A DNA stretch of 64,000 bases from Candidatus Zhuqueibacterota bacterium (GCA_016928775.1 JAFGKD010000098.1:43801-107800), one strand, 5' to 3'. Shown: positions 53,117-63,768, numbered from the stretch's first letter. Program-made: numbers and translations. Notes: generated by a model from the letters alone, not told the origin.

Positions 53117-55111
53117 CTATCGAATTAATAGCATTTTTTTGTGAGAAGTAAAATCACCAACAATTAATTGACAAAAATAAACGCCGCTAGAAACAGAGAT
53201 ACCTTTGTCATCACGTCCATCCCAACAGATAGAATAAACTGCGGGCCTTTTTTCTTCATCTAACAAAATTCTTACGCTCTCGCCTTGTACATTAAATATA
53301 CAAAGCTGCACACGTCCACTTTTCTTCAGCTGATACTTAATTGTTGTGATTGGATTAAAAGGATTTGGGTAGTTTTGGGATAGAACAAAGGAATTAGTCA
53401 AACCATCGTTTTTCATAAATACTGAAGTTGGTACTTTAAATTCTTTATCAGTTGTGTCTATGACTAATGTTTCGCTCGAATAAGGCTCATTATTGAAGAA
53501 TATGTTCAACTCATTGTCTGGTATACGGCTCGCTAATCTGATAAAAATGTAATCTGTTTTTTGTGGAGGAGCATAGTACATTGATGCTATCTTTTCACGG
53601 TTACCTGACCATTGGCATGATGTATTATATGCCTCTTCATTACTATACCACCCACGCCCCTGATATTTATTGGCTCCGAAAATTGGATCCGGGGAACCAA
53701 ACAAGATCGAATCAAGCACGATACCCTCATCAGAAATAAATTTCATTGGACCAATAAAATATAATCCGAATGTTCTTAAATCGGTTGTATCTTTGGTCTT
53801 AGAAGTGTATGAATTTGTATCATATTTGGTATATTTAAAATCCAAGCGGATCTGATTTGAAAATTCATTTTTAAAAAATTTAGACGCTTGACAAGCAGAA
53901 GGTTTTGGCGTCAGTGCCGTATCAAAAACTCCATTGAAATTATCATAAACAACAAAAACGCTATCAGGTGCATACAATGTTGTATCAAGCACAAATATCA
54001 CTGGTCGATGCCAACTCTTTTCCGGAGACTGGAAATCTGGAGGAAATTTATAATCAACAAGTGACCAGATCAAAACACCTGCCAAATTTGAATTATAATT
54101 GAGTGAAAGGTCAAGGTAACAGTTTAGTGCAGTAATCTGTTTACCTAGAGAGTCAACCTGGACAGATTTTTTATCTTTGATTGTGATGGAGTCTTTTTCA
54201 AATACGATTCTGTTGGAATGATAGCCAAGTTCCATGGCAACTATCGGCCTATCTGTGAGGCTATCCAATTTTTTAATCTTTTCTTTAAATTTAGCCTGAT
54301 CTTCATAATATTGAAAGGAAAGAAAATCAACCACATCATTTAAAGATGCTGATCTGTCGATATCTGCAAAATTAACTGTAATATATTGCTCGTTGCCACT
54401 GGTACTTGAATCAATGCAGGAATTCATTCTCTCAATAATATCCTTACAAAATACTATAAAATCATCAAACGTTGTTTTATCTCCGGATGAAATAGGCTTT
54501 TTATAAAGTATATCTCCTTCATTCAAAACATCCCACGCCAAGATCGTATTATTATCCCTCAAGCCATTGTCTACCAGCAAGTTTTTAAGATAGCTATAAG
54601 CATGCTCCATGTATTCTGTTCTACATGTGTCAACTAAAAAGGCCCACCCGGGCATGAAATCGAAAAGAGAAAAAATAACCTTGAGCTGCCTCTCTTTTGC
54701 TATTGATAAAAAGCTATCAATTGCTGCTGCATAACCATTCGTTAGTGCTTTTTTTAGCTTGACACTATCTTTCTCAAAAGGTTCATATCGTTCGCCGACA
54801 GAAAAGCCATAATCAATAAATGTACGAATTACATTCGCGCCATGCGCTTTCGCCAAGTCAAGTTCATCCCTTACTTCATTCCATCGCCACTTTTCCATAC
54901 TTTGTCGCAGCGAATTCCGCGGAAAATAGTTGAATCCCTTTAAGACAAACTCTTGACCATTTTTATAAAATTTATTGCCCCGGATTTGGATAACATCGTT
55001 TGAATTTGAACTGAAATCTTGAGGGTGCACGTGAGAAGTGAAGACCTCAATGTAAATAGTTGCTAAGATTATAAAAACGATTAAAAAATATTTAAAAGAA
55101 TTCACTTTCAT
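53117..55111 (-). CDS. Secreted GH5-like glycoside hydrolase with sorting domain
   Basis: 664 residues with AGGAG before the ATG and a signal-like N-terminus. The barrel begins LKGFNYFPRNS and contains NVIRTFIDYGF. The likely acid/base Glu is in ILAWDVLNEGD and the likely nucleophile in PIVAMELGYHS, at the spacing of clan GH-A enzymes (mannanase/cellulase type). A beta-sandwich (about 390-560) and a C-terminal sorting module (SQNYPNPFNPITTIKYQLK, SSGVYFCQL) follow. Substrate is probably a beta-linked glucan or mannan. Confidence 0.85.
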   Translation of the reverse strand: MKVNSFKYFLIVFIILATIYIEVFTSHVHPQDFSSNSNDVIQIRGNKFYKNGQEFVLKGFNYFPRNSLRQSMEKWRWNEVRDELDLAKAHGANVIRTFIDYGFSVGERYEPFEKDSVKLKKALTNGYAAAIDSFLSIAKERQLKVIFSLFDFMPGWAFLVDTCRTEYMEHAYSYLKNLLVDNGLRDNNTILAWDVLNEGDILYKKPISSGDKTTFDDFIVFCKDIIERMNSCIDSSTSGNEQYITVNFADIDRSASLNDVVDFLSFQYYEDQAKFKEKIKKLDSLTDRPIVAMELGYHSNRIVFEKDSITIKDKKSVQVDSLGKQITALNCYLDLSLNYNSNLAGVLIWSLVDYKFPPDFQSPEKSWHRPVIFVLDTTLYAPDSVFVVYDNFNGVFDTALTPKPSACQASKFFKNEFSNQIRLDFKYTKYDTNSYTSKTKDTTDLRTFGLYFIGPMKFISDEGIVLDSILFGSPDPIFGANKYQGRGWYSNEEAYNTSCQWSGNREKIASMYYAPPQKTDYIFIRLASRIPDNELNIFFNNEPYSSETLVIDTTDKEFKVPTSVFMKNDGLTNSFVLSQNYPNPFNPITTIKYQLKKSGRVQLCIFNVQGESVRILLDEEKRPAVYSICWDGRDDKGISVSSGVYFCQLIVGDFTSHKKMLLIR

Positions 55112-55174
55112 AATTATCTCCTATGTATTCCTCACCTGGCCACCTATCGCGATTCGCCATTCATTGTTGTTTTT

Positions 55175-55813
55175 CTAATCCTTAATGCAGCGAACAGAAA
55201 AACCGTCACTTTGAGTACCAATGCTACGGTGTACTCCTGAAGTCATATTAGTCAGGTTACGCCGACACGCTTTTTCATTATCCGCCTTAGTGGAGGTCCA
55301 AAAGCCAGCGTAGCTATTCATACCGTAAAAGCTACCATTATCAAACCGGATTCCGCTGGGACGCGCAGAAAAACCAGTTTCATTCGTGGCGCCGAGGTTG
55401 GGATATTTCCATTGTTCCGTGCCAGTCTCTTTCAATTTACCACCCTCATCAGTGCCTCGCCCCCCTGTTACAACCTCAGCTTCTATACTAGACATGCCCA
55501 AATGCATTTCCAGCTGTTTCCATTCTTCATCTGTCGGCACATGCCACTCCTCAGGAGCAATTTTGTGTTTGTCATTAACAGCAAACCAGTTATAAAGATA
55601 ACCGTAGATGTCTTTATAGTTATCGTTATTATCATATACACAAAAGGCCCCTGAAGATAAATTACTCCACTCAATGTGATCGATTACTTTAGGAATTGGA
55701 TCACCGTTTCGGTACTTGGTAACTTTCAAGTTTTCAGCCATCCAAATCTGATCGCCAATTTTTACCGTTTTGTAGACGTTTCCGTCAATATCAATGCATT
55801 TGTTAGTACTCAT
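55175..55813 (-). CDS. FISUMP-domain protein
   Basis: 212 residues with AGGAG before the ATG. It matches the Fibrobacter succinogenes major paralogous domain: YKTVKIGDQIWMAENLKVTKY, YGYLYNWFAV, EWHVPTDEEWKQLE, GFSARPSGIR, FWTSTKADNEKA and a terminal SVRCIKD. The family is usually exported, but no signal peptide is seen here. Role unknown, possibly cell-surface binding. Confidence 0.9.
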   Translation of the reverse strand: MSTNKCIDIDGNVYKTVKIGDQIWMAENLKVTKYRNGDPIPKVIDHIEWSNLSSGAFCVYDNNDNYKDIYGYLYNWFAVNDKHKIAPEEWHVPTDEEWKQLEMHLGMSSIEAEVVTGGRGTDEGGKLKETGTEQWKYPNLGATNETGFSARPSGIRFDNGSFYGMNSYAGFWTSTKADNEKACRRNLTNMTSGVHRSIGTQSDGFSVRCIKD

Positions 55814-56129
55814 TTTTTTCTCCTCTCATTATCTATAGTTGTGTCCTCCGCTTTGCCTATTCGCTCAAAGCAGCTCAAGTACGGTCACGGTGTTTTCAAA
55901 TGGCAAGTATAGCCATACCCCTCCACATTGATGGCCTCCCTCCCCTCTTATTTTGCAAATTTATCTAGTCAGGATCTGATTTCTCTTGTGAGGTCAAAGT
56001 ACTTTTTCTGTACAACTGAAAACAATAACAATCAAAATGAACAGGGTTTTTAATTGTTTGGCGATTGATTTCATGCTGGTCGCCAAACGTTAGTAACCAT
56101 CAGCCTCTATCATTCCGTTTCATTCATTG
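55814..56129. other. Intergenic region, nothing recognised
   Basis: 316 bases without an ORF I can support. A short inverted pair (ggcgattgatttcatgctggtcgcc) near 56059 could be a weak hairpin. No T-run, tRNA or clear promoter. Confidence 0.4.
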
Positions 56130-57734
56130 TTATTCAGCAAATGGCCCGGTTATTTCCATTATCTCCTCCCACGTATTGCAGCAAATGAACAAAAGCCGGC
56201 CATCCGGGCTAAAAATCATCCCACCGAAAGAGTATAATTCAGAGGCAAACAATTCGGGTGTTTGCGCTCCTGCTCTTAATCGATAGATTTCGCCAACTCT
56301 ATATTGAAAGTAGATATCATCTGTAACTGGATGTATGACTATTGATCCGCTCTCCGGAATATTCACAACAACCGGTATCACCTTTCCATCACGGGTAACT
56401 TTGACAATCCGACCTTTTCCAGATTCAGTATTTTCCATAATGAACAACTCGGCTTTCGAATTAAAAGCCGGAGCGATCAAACCATTGATGAATTGCTGCT
56501 TGCCACTGACAATCACGCGACCGACACCAGTTTTCAGATTAATGGCCCAGACACCGCGGGCATCAAAACCAGAGCCGTTATCCGCCGCAATTAGATCACC
56601 TGGATTGACATGGCGACCATCATAACCCGGAGGAGCAATGGCCGCAGCATAGGCATTAAAATATTTGGATCCTATCGTCGTTCTGGTGATGAAAAGTTGC
56701 GGCTCGCCACCAGCCGGAGATGTTTTATAAATGATGCCGGGAGTACCTTCACACAAAAATATCTCGCCAGATGGTGCAATGATGATATCATCGGGGCCTT
56801 TGGAGGAATCGCCCGGCTTTGCAAAGAGGTCTGAAACATTCAACATTTCCCCTCTTCTCGCCACAAAAACACCTGCTCCTGGATAGCCATTTTTATTAGA
56901 CACCAGAAGTTCATCGTTTGAACGAAATGCCAAAGCCGTGGGCGCATTGATTCCGCGGCAAAAAGAGGTGGCAGCATATCCGGCCTCGGTGAAGGAAGGC
57001 AGACGCCGAGGGTAAAAGTCCGGCGTAGCGGTGTACATGCGTATATCCCGCGCTGGCATATTAAAGTGGCGCATGCCTTTTTCCCACCCCCCTTCATCAA
57101 ACTCAAACGGGGGCAACGCGCGGAATTTAAATTGGATGTAAAGATCGATGCGATAATTCATATAAATATCGCATTCATAACGCAGGGGATCGTCGGCAGA
57201 GGAGTGCAACGTATCGCCGTGCTGAAATCCGTTAAAATGACCGCCAATTTCCAAAAGGTGTTTCTGAGGATCAAAGACACCGGCGTGAAAGCTGTCGCGC
57301 ATGTCCGCGGCAAAAGTGATCGTGGCACCCGTCCACTGCTCGTTTTCAGACACACTATCTTGAACAGACGATTTCTGTTCAAGCTGCAAGCTCGCAAGCC
57401 GCTCTTTCGCGATGTTGACAATCTCACTCTGGTCGGCATATTGTTGTATGATCAACTGATAAGCCGATCTCGCCTGCTGCTCCCCCATCTTTTCCCAGCA
57501 CATGCCGATGTGCAAGTGCGCTTTTGCACGTAAACTCCTGTCGGCAGTGGTATCTGCAACGACTTTTTCGTACAAGCTTATCGCGGCATTCAGGTCTCCT
57601 TCGCCATTTTCTTTGAGCAAAGCATGCTGATAAAGTTGCGAAGGGGTTTGGGTGAAAACAAATCCATTTGAAACAAACAGGATTATGATCAAAAAAACGA
57701 TTCGTCGAAAAACAGCCATTTTTGATTCCGTCAT
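56130..57734 (-). CDS. Secreted TPR plus NHL/SMP-30-like propeller protein
   Basis: 534 residues (or 529 from the ATG at 57719, which has GGAA 7 bases upstream). A signal peptide is followed by two or three TPR-like units (about 30-120; AISLYEKVVADT, AHLHIGMCWEKMGE). A middle segment (about 140-215) may be a carbohydrate-binding sandwich. The C-terminal half reads as a beta-propeller of the NHL/SMP-30 type (APTALAFRSNDELLVS, GPDDIIIAPSGEIFLCEGTPG, GGMIFSPDGRLLFIC). No catalytic residues assigned. It is upstream of nothing in its own strand unit except intergenic sequence. Confidence 0.75.
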   Translation of the reverse strand: MTESKMAVFRRIVFLIIILFVSNGFVFTQTPSQLYQHALLKENGEGDLNAAISLYEKVVADTTADRSLRAKAHLHIGMCWEKMGEQQARSAYQLIIQQYADQSEIVNIAKERLASLQLEQKSSVQDSVSENEQWTGATITFAADMRDSFHAGVFDPQKHLLEIGGHFNGFQHGDTLHSSADDPLRYECDIYMNYRIDLYIQFKFRALPPFEFDEGGWEKGMRHFNMPARDIRMYTATPDFYPRRLPSFTEAGYAATSFCRGINAPTALAFRSNDELLVSNKNGYPGAGVFVARRGEMLNVSDLFAKPGDSSKGPDDIIIAPSGEIFLCEGTPGIIYKTSPAGGEPQLFITRTTIGSKYFNAYAAAIAPPGYDGRHVNPGDLIAADNGSGFDARGVWAINLKTGVGRVIVSGKQQFINGLIAPAFNSKAELFIMENTESGKGRIVKVTRDGKVIPVVVNIPESGSIVIHPVTDDIYFQYRVGEIYRLRAGAQTPELFASELYSFGGMIFSPDGRLLFICCNTWEEIMEITGPFAE

Positions 57735-57840
57735 TTATTGAGATGGATTCTTTGGCTGACACGTTGTAAAATACTAAATATGCCAGCCGCCATTGTCATG
57801 AAACAGTCAGCTTTATGTCAGAATTGTGTCAAATAGTTTA

Positions 57841-58533
57841 TTACGGATTGAACTTGTAACCTACGCCGTGGACGCTGATGATATGGACAGGATGTGAGGG
57901 ATTTTTTTCTATTTTCTTGCGCAGTTCCAGGATAAAATTGTCCACGGTGCGTGTGGACGGATATTTTTCATATCCCCATACATGATGCAGGAGATCATGC
58001 CGATGCACAACCTCTTCGGCGTGAAGTATGAAATATTTCATAATCTGAAATTCTTTTGGAGAAAGATGAATCAATTTTCCGTTTTTGTTCGCTTTATACT
58101 TTTTAAAATCTATTGTCACATCACCAAAGGTATACCTCTCAAGGTCAATTGGCGATTTTTCTTCATTCCTGAATTGCACGCGAATTCGTGCGCAGAGCTC
58201 GATGATGCTGAACGGTTTTATAATGTAATCATCAGCGCCAAGGTCAAGTCCTTTGACGACATCTATATCCTGACTTTTAGCCGTCAGCATAATAATGGGT
58301 AATTCGGGTTTGGCGGCTTTGATTTGTCGGCATATGTTGTAGCCATCCAGTGAGGGGAGCAAAAGGTCTAACAGGACCAAATCGACCTCATGTTGCAGCG
58401 CCATGTCCAGACCTTCACGGCCATCCTGAGATGACATGACTGAATATCCCTCAAATATTAAATTACCCGCCAGCCCCCGCAGTATGGCGGCATCGTCTTC
58501 AATGATGAGAATTCGTTTTTGCTTCATTGGCAT
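57841..58533 (-). CDS. OmpR-family response regulator
   Basis: 230 residues. Receiver with EDD (12-14), phospho-Asp56 in LVLLDLLLP, LTAKS and DYIIKPFS. Winged-helix C-terminal domain ending TVDNFILELRKKIE and GVGYKFNP. The start (GAGG 5 bases upstream) lies 10 bases inside the end of the sensor kinase gene, so the pair is translationally coupled. Confidence 0.95.
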   Translation of the reverse strand: MPMKQKRILIIEDDAAILRGLAGNLIFEGYSVMSSQDGREGLDMALQHEVDLVLLDLLLPSLDGYNICRQIKAAKPELPIIMLTAKSQDIDVVKGLDLGADDYIIKPFSIIELCARIRVQFRNEEKSPIDLERYTFGDVTIDFKKYKANKNGKLIHLSPKEFQIMKYFILHAEEVVHRHDLLHHVWGYEKYPSTRTVDNFILELRKKIEKNPSHPVHIISVHGVGYKFNP

Positions 58534-60530
58534 TCAATCCTCGGTAATACCAAAGTAAAGGTACTGCCAATCCCCAACTGACTTTTTACATCGATTTTTC
58601 CCTGATGCTCGTCCATGATATGCTTCACAAGCGACAGCCCCAGCCCAGTGCCTGTTTTGTGCATGTGCCTATCATGGCTGCAACGATAGAATTTATTGAA
58701 GATGAGAGGAATTTCGGATTTGGCTATACCGATACCCTGATCCGTCACCGAAATTTTGACAGCGTCTTTGGTTTCATAACACTGCACCTCAACCACGACT
58801 TCTTTTTGCTGCTTGGAGTATTTAAAAGCATTGCTTAAAAGATTCAAAACAGCCTGCTTAATAGCATCCGGATCTGCAAAAATGATAATGTTCGCTTCAA
58901 TTTTTGATATTATTTTATATACTTTTTCATCGGCGGACGATTTCATAATATTTATGGCAGACTGAACGATTTCTGTAATATTGGCCTTGACGATATTGTA
59001 TTGTTTGCTTCCTTTTTCGATACGAGAAAAATCCAGTACGTTATTGATTAATCTCGTGAGCCGTTCCGATTCATTGACGATGATATCCAGATAGTCCTGC
59101 TGTTCCTTCTTGCTACGATAGCGACCGAATTTTAGGGTTTCCGCGAGCGCACGAATGGACGTCAATGGTGTTTTGAGCTCATGCGTGACATTGGATACAA
59201 AGTCATTTCGCAGCTCAGCAACTTTTTTCTCCCGTTTAAAATCCCGGGAAATAAGGATATAGCCAAACAAAAGACCGGTAAATAAAGCTAAAACAGCAGC
59301 GCCATATACGAATTGTCGTTGCGTACTATATTTTAAAATGATGTTTTCATCCACAGGCCTCAGCGAAATTGTACTGGCAGGGATAATTGCATCCACACTT
59401 TTCATAAAAACATGCTCATGATCTGTTTTTAGCGTATCATTCGGCAACAGGAGTGCACATTTTTGCTTAAATTTCAGCGGTACAGTCGGCATTTCTGCCA
59501 AAATGGATTCTTTAAAATAGTCCAAATGAACATAAAAACCTGCCATCTTTTTATCCGGCAATTCGGTCATCAAAAGAACGTAGGGGTGTTCCTGCTGAAA
59601 TCCCTTTAATAAATAAAACGAAAAATAACAAGGCCGAACATCATTGGAAGACAGGTTTTCCAAAATGTCGATTGTATTTGTCGCATGATTTATGACAAAA
59701 GAGAGCGTTTTTTCTATTGATGTTAGCTTTTTAGCTAGTGCGAAATTATTGATATCGCTCAAATCGATTGAGGTTTTCAGCTCATTGAATAGAAAGTGAA
59801 AATGAGCAGTCAGTGGTATTTTGTTATGATACAGCAAATCAATGACGTGCAAAAGTAACGAATCATCCCCCGTCTTTTTCGACAAATGGATCGCTTGATG
59901 AATCGCGTAATAAGAAAAAGGAAGCGCGTTCTCGTCCACTTCTGAGCTGTAATATTTTAGCAATGCCAAATAATAGTCTTTGGCTGGTTTTAAGCGGTTC
60001 AATTTGATGCATGCACGAGCTAACGCATTGATGGCACAGCCTTTTTCATAATCCGTCTCACTCGCATCCAAAGCAAGTTGGTAAGTCGCAAAGGCTGTTT
60101 GCAGATGCCCATCCGAGAATTCCGCTTTTTCGGCCTGAGAAAAGTAGCGCCGAAAGCGTTGACTCCTTGATGCGTCACTTTGACTATTTCTTGGATAAAA
60201 ACAAGGCCACAAGAGCTCGCCCTTTTCATATAAAATCGCTTGATCAACAAACGTTAATGAATCAAATATAGATAACGGTGCGCTCGAGTTAAATTGAATA
60301 GTGTCAATATAATTTTGAAACTCTTGGATATAATCGACGATAAACTCTTCCATCCTTGACTGCAGGTGATTTGTTAGCTGTATCTGTTCATCAAGCAGCT
60401 CCTTTTCGGTGATTTCTTTTTGCTCGATGATCGTTTTTATGTTGAACCAGGACAGAATCATGCCGGGCAAAAAAATGAACAGGAGAAAAAGGACTAACAG
60501 GCGAGGAATTGATGTGGGTAATAGGGCCAT
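58524..60530 (-). CDS. Sensor histidine kinase with TPR-like extracytoplasmic domain
   Basis: The start is probably ATG 60530 (MALLPTSIPRL), since the 32 codons upstream do not look coding; 668 residues. TM helix at about 9-29, an extracytoplasmic part of about 380 residues whose middle (about 120-250) resembles helical TPR units (ALARACIKLNRLKPAKDYYL), then a second TM (about 420-440). HisKA with phospho-His in NVTHELKTPLTSIRALAETL and HATPase boxes NLLSNAFKY, DQGIGI and GTGLGLSLVKHIM follow. There is no HAMP domain. The sensor is much larger than usual, and its ligand is unknown. Confidence 0.9.
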   Translation of the reverse strand: MALLPTSIPRLLVLFLLFIFLPGMILSWFNIKTIIEQKEITEKELLDEQIQLTNHLQSRMEEFIVDYIQEFQNYIDTIQFNSSAPLSIFDSLTFVDQAILYEKGELLWPCFYPRNSQSDASRSQRFRRYFSQAEKAEFSDGHLQTAFATYQLALDASETDYEKGCAINALARACIKLNRLKPAKDYYLALLKYYSSEVDENALPFSYYAIHQAIHLSKKTGDDSLLLHVIDLLYHNKIPLTAHFHFLFNELKTSIDLSDINNFALAKKLTSIEKTLSFVINHATNTIDILENLSSNDVRPCYFSFYLLKGFQQEHPYVLLMTELPDKKMAGFYVHLDYFKESILAEMPTVPLKFKQKCALLLPNDTLKTDHEHVFMKSVDAIIPASTISLRPVDENIILKYSTQRQFVYGAAVLALFTGLLFGYILISRDFKREKKVAELRNDFVSNVTHELKTPLTSIRALAETLKFGRYRSKKEQQDYLDIIVNESERLTRLINNVLDFSRIEKGSKQYNIVKANITEIVQSAINIMKSSADEKVYKIISKIEANIIIFADPDAIKQAVLNLLSNAFKYSKQQKEVVVEVQCYETKDAVKISVTDQGIGIAKSEIPLIFNKFYRCSHDRHMHKTGTGLGLSLVKHIMDEHQGKIDVKSQLGIGSTFTLVLPRIECQ

Positions 60531-60701
60531 GCTTTTTTCACAATGATAGGGAATTGAATTGAGATATTCAAATAAAATGTGATCATCATACAAAAACTCT
60601 AAAGGCTCCCAAGCAGAAACGTGCAAGCGAGGACCATGGAGCTGGATATTCAGACGCCGAGCATCCTGCCCTGACTTCCGGAATCCGGCAGAACGAGGCT
60701 T

Positions 60702-61928
60702 TTAAGCAATTTTCGGCTTTTTCGTCAGCAGCATCAGCACCGTTATGCTCAGACCCAACAGAGCCAACGGCAAAAAACGAAGCGATGCATTGATCTGTGC
60801 GGTCACATCCACCGCCCACCCGAGCAACGGTGCACAGACCGCGACGAACAGAGAGCTGGTTTGTGATTCGACACTTAAAACTGTTGCCGTCCGCTCACTT
60901 TTAGCCAGATTCGCTACCCGCCCCACTAGAATGGGTCGCCAGATATTTTGTGCGACATTGTACAGGATAAAAGTCAAAATGAGCAGAACATTGAACCTGA
61001 GCAGCACTCCCACAGCCATGAATCCGTAGATGCACAAATTGAAAAACCACAAAAAAGAGCTGGCCTGTGCTTCCGAGCGAAAAAACGTGACCACAGCATT
61101 GGCGTGTCGCGACGCATAGCTGCTGAGAAGATAGAGAATCACATAGACAAGACCTATCATGATAGCCGTTCTTTTGTCTTCCTGGAGGCCCAACAGCAAT
61201 GGCATGGCAAGGGCCACGGTTTTTATAATTGGCTGGACATATTCTTTGCTGGTTTTAAACAATCCTTCGTAATTCGCGGATTCGATCAGCAGGCGACGCA
61301 TTGCTTTGTGCGTCACGGCAGTTTTTAGCGTGTTCCACAGTATTGTGCCAATATCCGCCATGGATCGTCCTTTGGTTTCACCATCGACATAGTCGGGATA
61401 GGACAGAAAATTCAGGATATTTAAAACCGCCGGCACAATACTGAACAGAAATATCTTTGAATAATCATTGGAAAAGAACATAAGCACTGCGGCAATGATA
61501 ACACTCACCGCCGAACCGATTTTGCTCCAAGAGCGCGTAAAGCCATACACTTCTGTCTTTTTATCCTGGCGATTGTTAAACTCGAGCCAGGCAAAGATCA
61601 TGGCTTTATGAGTCCCGGTACGAAAGGCTTCTCCAACGGAGAAAAAGAACATGGCTGGAAAAAGCATCCACAATTGCGCAGAGATGCCAAAGACAAAAAA
61701 AGAAATAATATACGCCAGGAAAGAAGCGATCATGGAGTGCCGTCGACCGAGCGCGTCGGCAATCGCACCGGTCGGAATCTCAAGCAGATTGATGCAGATC
61801 TCCCGAAATCCGATCAAAATGCCGATGGCCGCAAAGTCGAGCCCTTTTTGCCGAAACGCTAATATAATGAACGGCTCAAAATAGCGCTGGTTTTTTAAAA
61901 AGCCATACAGGCTGAATCGGAAGAGCAT
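60702..61928 (-). CDS. MFS transporter
   Basis: 408 residues, AAAGG before the ATG, about 12 transmembrane helices. The MFS loop motif after helix 2 reads EIPTGAIADALGRRHSM, close to the G-x3-D-x2-G-R-R consensus. Substrate not recognisable. It lies between the sensor kinase and the beta-helix protein, all on the minus strand. Confidence 0.9.
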   Translation of the reverse strand: MLFRFSLYGFLKNQRYFEPFIILAFRQKGLDFAAIGILIGFREICINLLEIPTGAIADALGRRHSMIASFLAYIISFFVFGISAQLWMLFPAMFFFSVGEAFRTGTHKAMIFAWLEFNNRQDKKTEVYGFTRSWSKIGSAVSVIIAAVLMFFSNDYSKIFLFSIVPAVLNILNFLSYPDYVDGETKGRSMADIGTILWNTLKTAVTHKAMRRLLIESANYEGLFKTSKEYVQPIIKTVALAMPLLLGLQEDKRTAIMIGLVYVILYLLSSYASRHANAVVTFFRSEAQASSFLWFFNLCIYGFMAVGVLLRFNVLLILTFILYNVAQNIWRPILVGRVANLAKSERTATVLSVESQTSSLFVAVCAPLLGWAVDVTAQINASLRFLPLALLGLSITVLMLLTKKPKIA

Positions 61929-62021
61929 ACAGCTACCTTTGATTCTTTAAATTGTTAAAAAATGCTGCAAAATGACAAACAGGCTTTTAATGCATTCTGA
62001 AACAAACCAGATAGATTCCTG

Positions 62022-63530
62022 TTATTTGACCAGAAGCGCCTTTACCGATTGCGTATATTCGGTCGTACTCAAGGTTACAAAATAACAACCGGATGGAAAT
62101 GGTGTGGCATTCCACATCATGCTGTGCTTTCCGGCTGCATAAAATTCTTGCTCCAGAATGGCAACCTTATAGCCTTGAGCGTTGTAGATTATCACGTTGA
62201 CAATACCATCTATCGGCACTTGAAAGGTTAATAAGGTCTTTGCATTAAATGGATTGGGATAATTCTGAAAGAGCTGATAATCGAGCGGCACATTGATTGT
62301 TGTCTCGCCAATCCCGACACATTCTTCAAACTCATCCGCCCCAATGTCGACAGCCGCGCCAACAGGACGAATGGTTCCATCAAAATCAATAAATGCTGCT
62401 GGCGCTCCTGGCAGATCGTTCGTCCCGGCATCGATCAGCTCGGTTACTCCTGCATCGCGGATGTGCAAAAAATCTGTGACATCTTGTACCCTGTTTACAT
62501 CCGGCACATCGACACTGGCGAATAAATCCGGATTCGGCACACAAACATGATTGTAAGAGACGGGGCCTGTACCACCGTTCGTCACCCAAATGGCCTGCTG
62601 CACGTGACCGTAAAAGCCGTCAGAGATAATCACGACATTATTCAGAATCGATACATTTTTACCGCCCCAGTTTTTTATACCGGCAAAATAGTTCGAATGC
62701 GCCTGATAGATCGTATTATTGTAAATCGCCGTACGATCGGAATTGAATACTTCAATGGATACATCAGCATAGCCACCGCCGGGTGATTGATCGTGAAAAA
62801 TAATATTATTGCGAATAGTACCATTACGATGCCCCGAATTGGACAGGCCATAACCAATACCCCTGTCGCAGTTTATGATCAGATTATTTTCGCACAGGGT
62901 ATTTTCCGACCAGCTCCAAAAGTGCACTGCATGTTCGGCAACAGCGTGTTCCGGACTGCTGATATCCCGAAACACATTTCGGCGGACAATCCAGTCTTTG
63001 GCAAAATGACAATCGATACCACCAATATAATCTCGCGGTCCGATTCCTTGTGAATATTCGAACAGACAATCTTCAACCAGTCCTGACTCGCTTGGAGAAT
63101 CGATATTTTCATCCATCGGGACTTTGAGCATCTGCTCTCCAGCGTCCCGCAGCACACAATTTTTAACAGACAGAAAATCCGCATCGACGTGCGTCTGGAT
63201 ACAGTGATTGCGCACATTTTGGATGGTCAGGTCTTGTATGGTCACAAAATCTGCATCCACCCAAAAGCCGTGATGGCTGTCCGCATGCATGCCGCGTCCC
63301 TGAATGACCACATTATCGCGAATGCCGGATAAACTTTTGATCGTCAGATGGTTTATCCTGACTTGCAGCGCCCAGGTGTCCTGGATTTTGTAAACACCAT
63401 CATTGACCAAAACAGAATCTCCCGGTTGTGCAATATTCAGGGCATTTTCAAATTCGCGAAAAGTATAAACGATGATGTGATCCGCGAACAGCAGGCGAAT
63501 AAAGAACAGCGTCAATATAAGATACTTCAT
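62022..63530 (-). CDS. Secreted parallel beta-helix protein (polysaccharide lyase-like) with sorting domain
   Basis: 502 residues with a signal peptide (1-16). Residues 20-330 form a right-handed beta-helix: FENALNIAQPGDSVLVNDG, then coils such as DADFVTIQDLTIQNVRNHCI and GTIRNNIIFHD. This fold is used by pectate, chondroitin and alginate (PL6-type) lyases, and also by inactive carbohydrate-binding proteins. I cannot place the catalytic Lys/Arg pair. The C-terminal sorting module is QNYPNPFNAKTLLTFQVP ... GCYFVTLS. It would fit as the outside enzyme that makes unsaturated uronates for the GH88-type enzyme 28 kb away. Confidence 0.82.
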   Translation of the reverse strand: MKYLILTLFFIRLLFADHIIVYTFREFENALNIAQPGDSVLVNDGVYKIQDTWALQVRINHLTIKSLSGIRDNVVIQGRGMHADSHHGFWVDADFVTIQDLTIQNVRNHCIQTHVDADFLSVKNCVLRDAGEQMLKVPMDENIDSPSESGLVEDCLFEYSQGIGPRDYIGGIDCHFAKDWIVRRNVFRDISSPEHAVAEHAVHFWSWSENTLCENNLIINCDRGIGYGLSNSGHRNGTIRNNIIFHDQSPGGGYADVSIEVFNSDRTAIYNNTIYQAHSNYFAGIKNWGGKNVSILNNVVIISDGFYGHVQQAIWVTNGGTGPVSYNHVCVPNPDLFASVDVPDVNRVQDVTDFLHIRDAGVTELIDAGTNDLPGAPAAFIDFDGTIRPVGAAVDIGADEFEECVGIGETTINVPLDYQLFQNYPNPFNAKTLLTFQVPIDGIVNVIIYNAQGYKVAILEQEFYAAGKHSMMWNATPFPSGCYFVTLSTTEYTQSVKALLVK

Positions 63531-63604
63531 TGCTCACACCTTGTTGATCTTTTAATTTTACACATTTTCGACTTTTGCACTATACTCTTTGCTCTTAATA
63601 GCCC

Positions 63605-63641
63605 AAATCATCCGGATCGAGCGGGCTGCTGCGGATGATTT
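63605..63641. repeat. Perfect 10-bp inverted repeat
   Basis: AAATCATCCG (63605-63614) and CGGATGATTT (63632-63641), 17 bases apart. No T-run follows on either strand, so it is not an obvious terminator. It could be an operator or a small hairpin upstream of the beta-helix gene. Confidence 0.7.
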
Positions 63642-63768
63642 ATGTGATGACCGATAAACTTTTCCTCCGCTCGCAGAGGATTGCAGTTTGGACGCTCGAC
63701 GTTTATTGATGAAAAAAGTAATCATTTAAAATTATAACATTTTACTGGCGGAAAACAAGAGAATTTTC

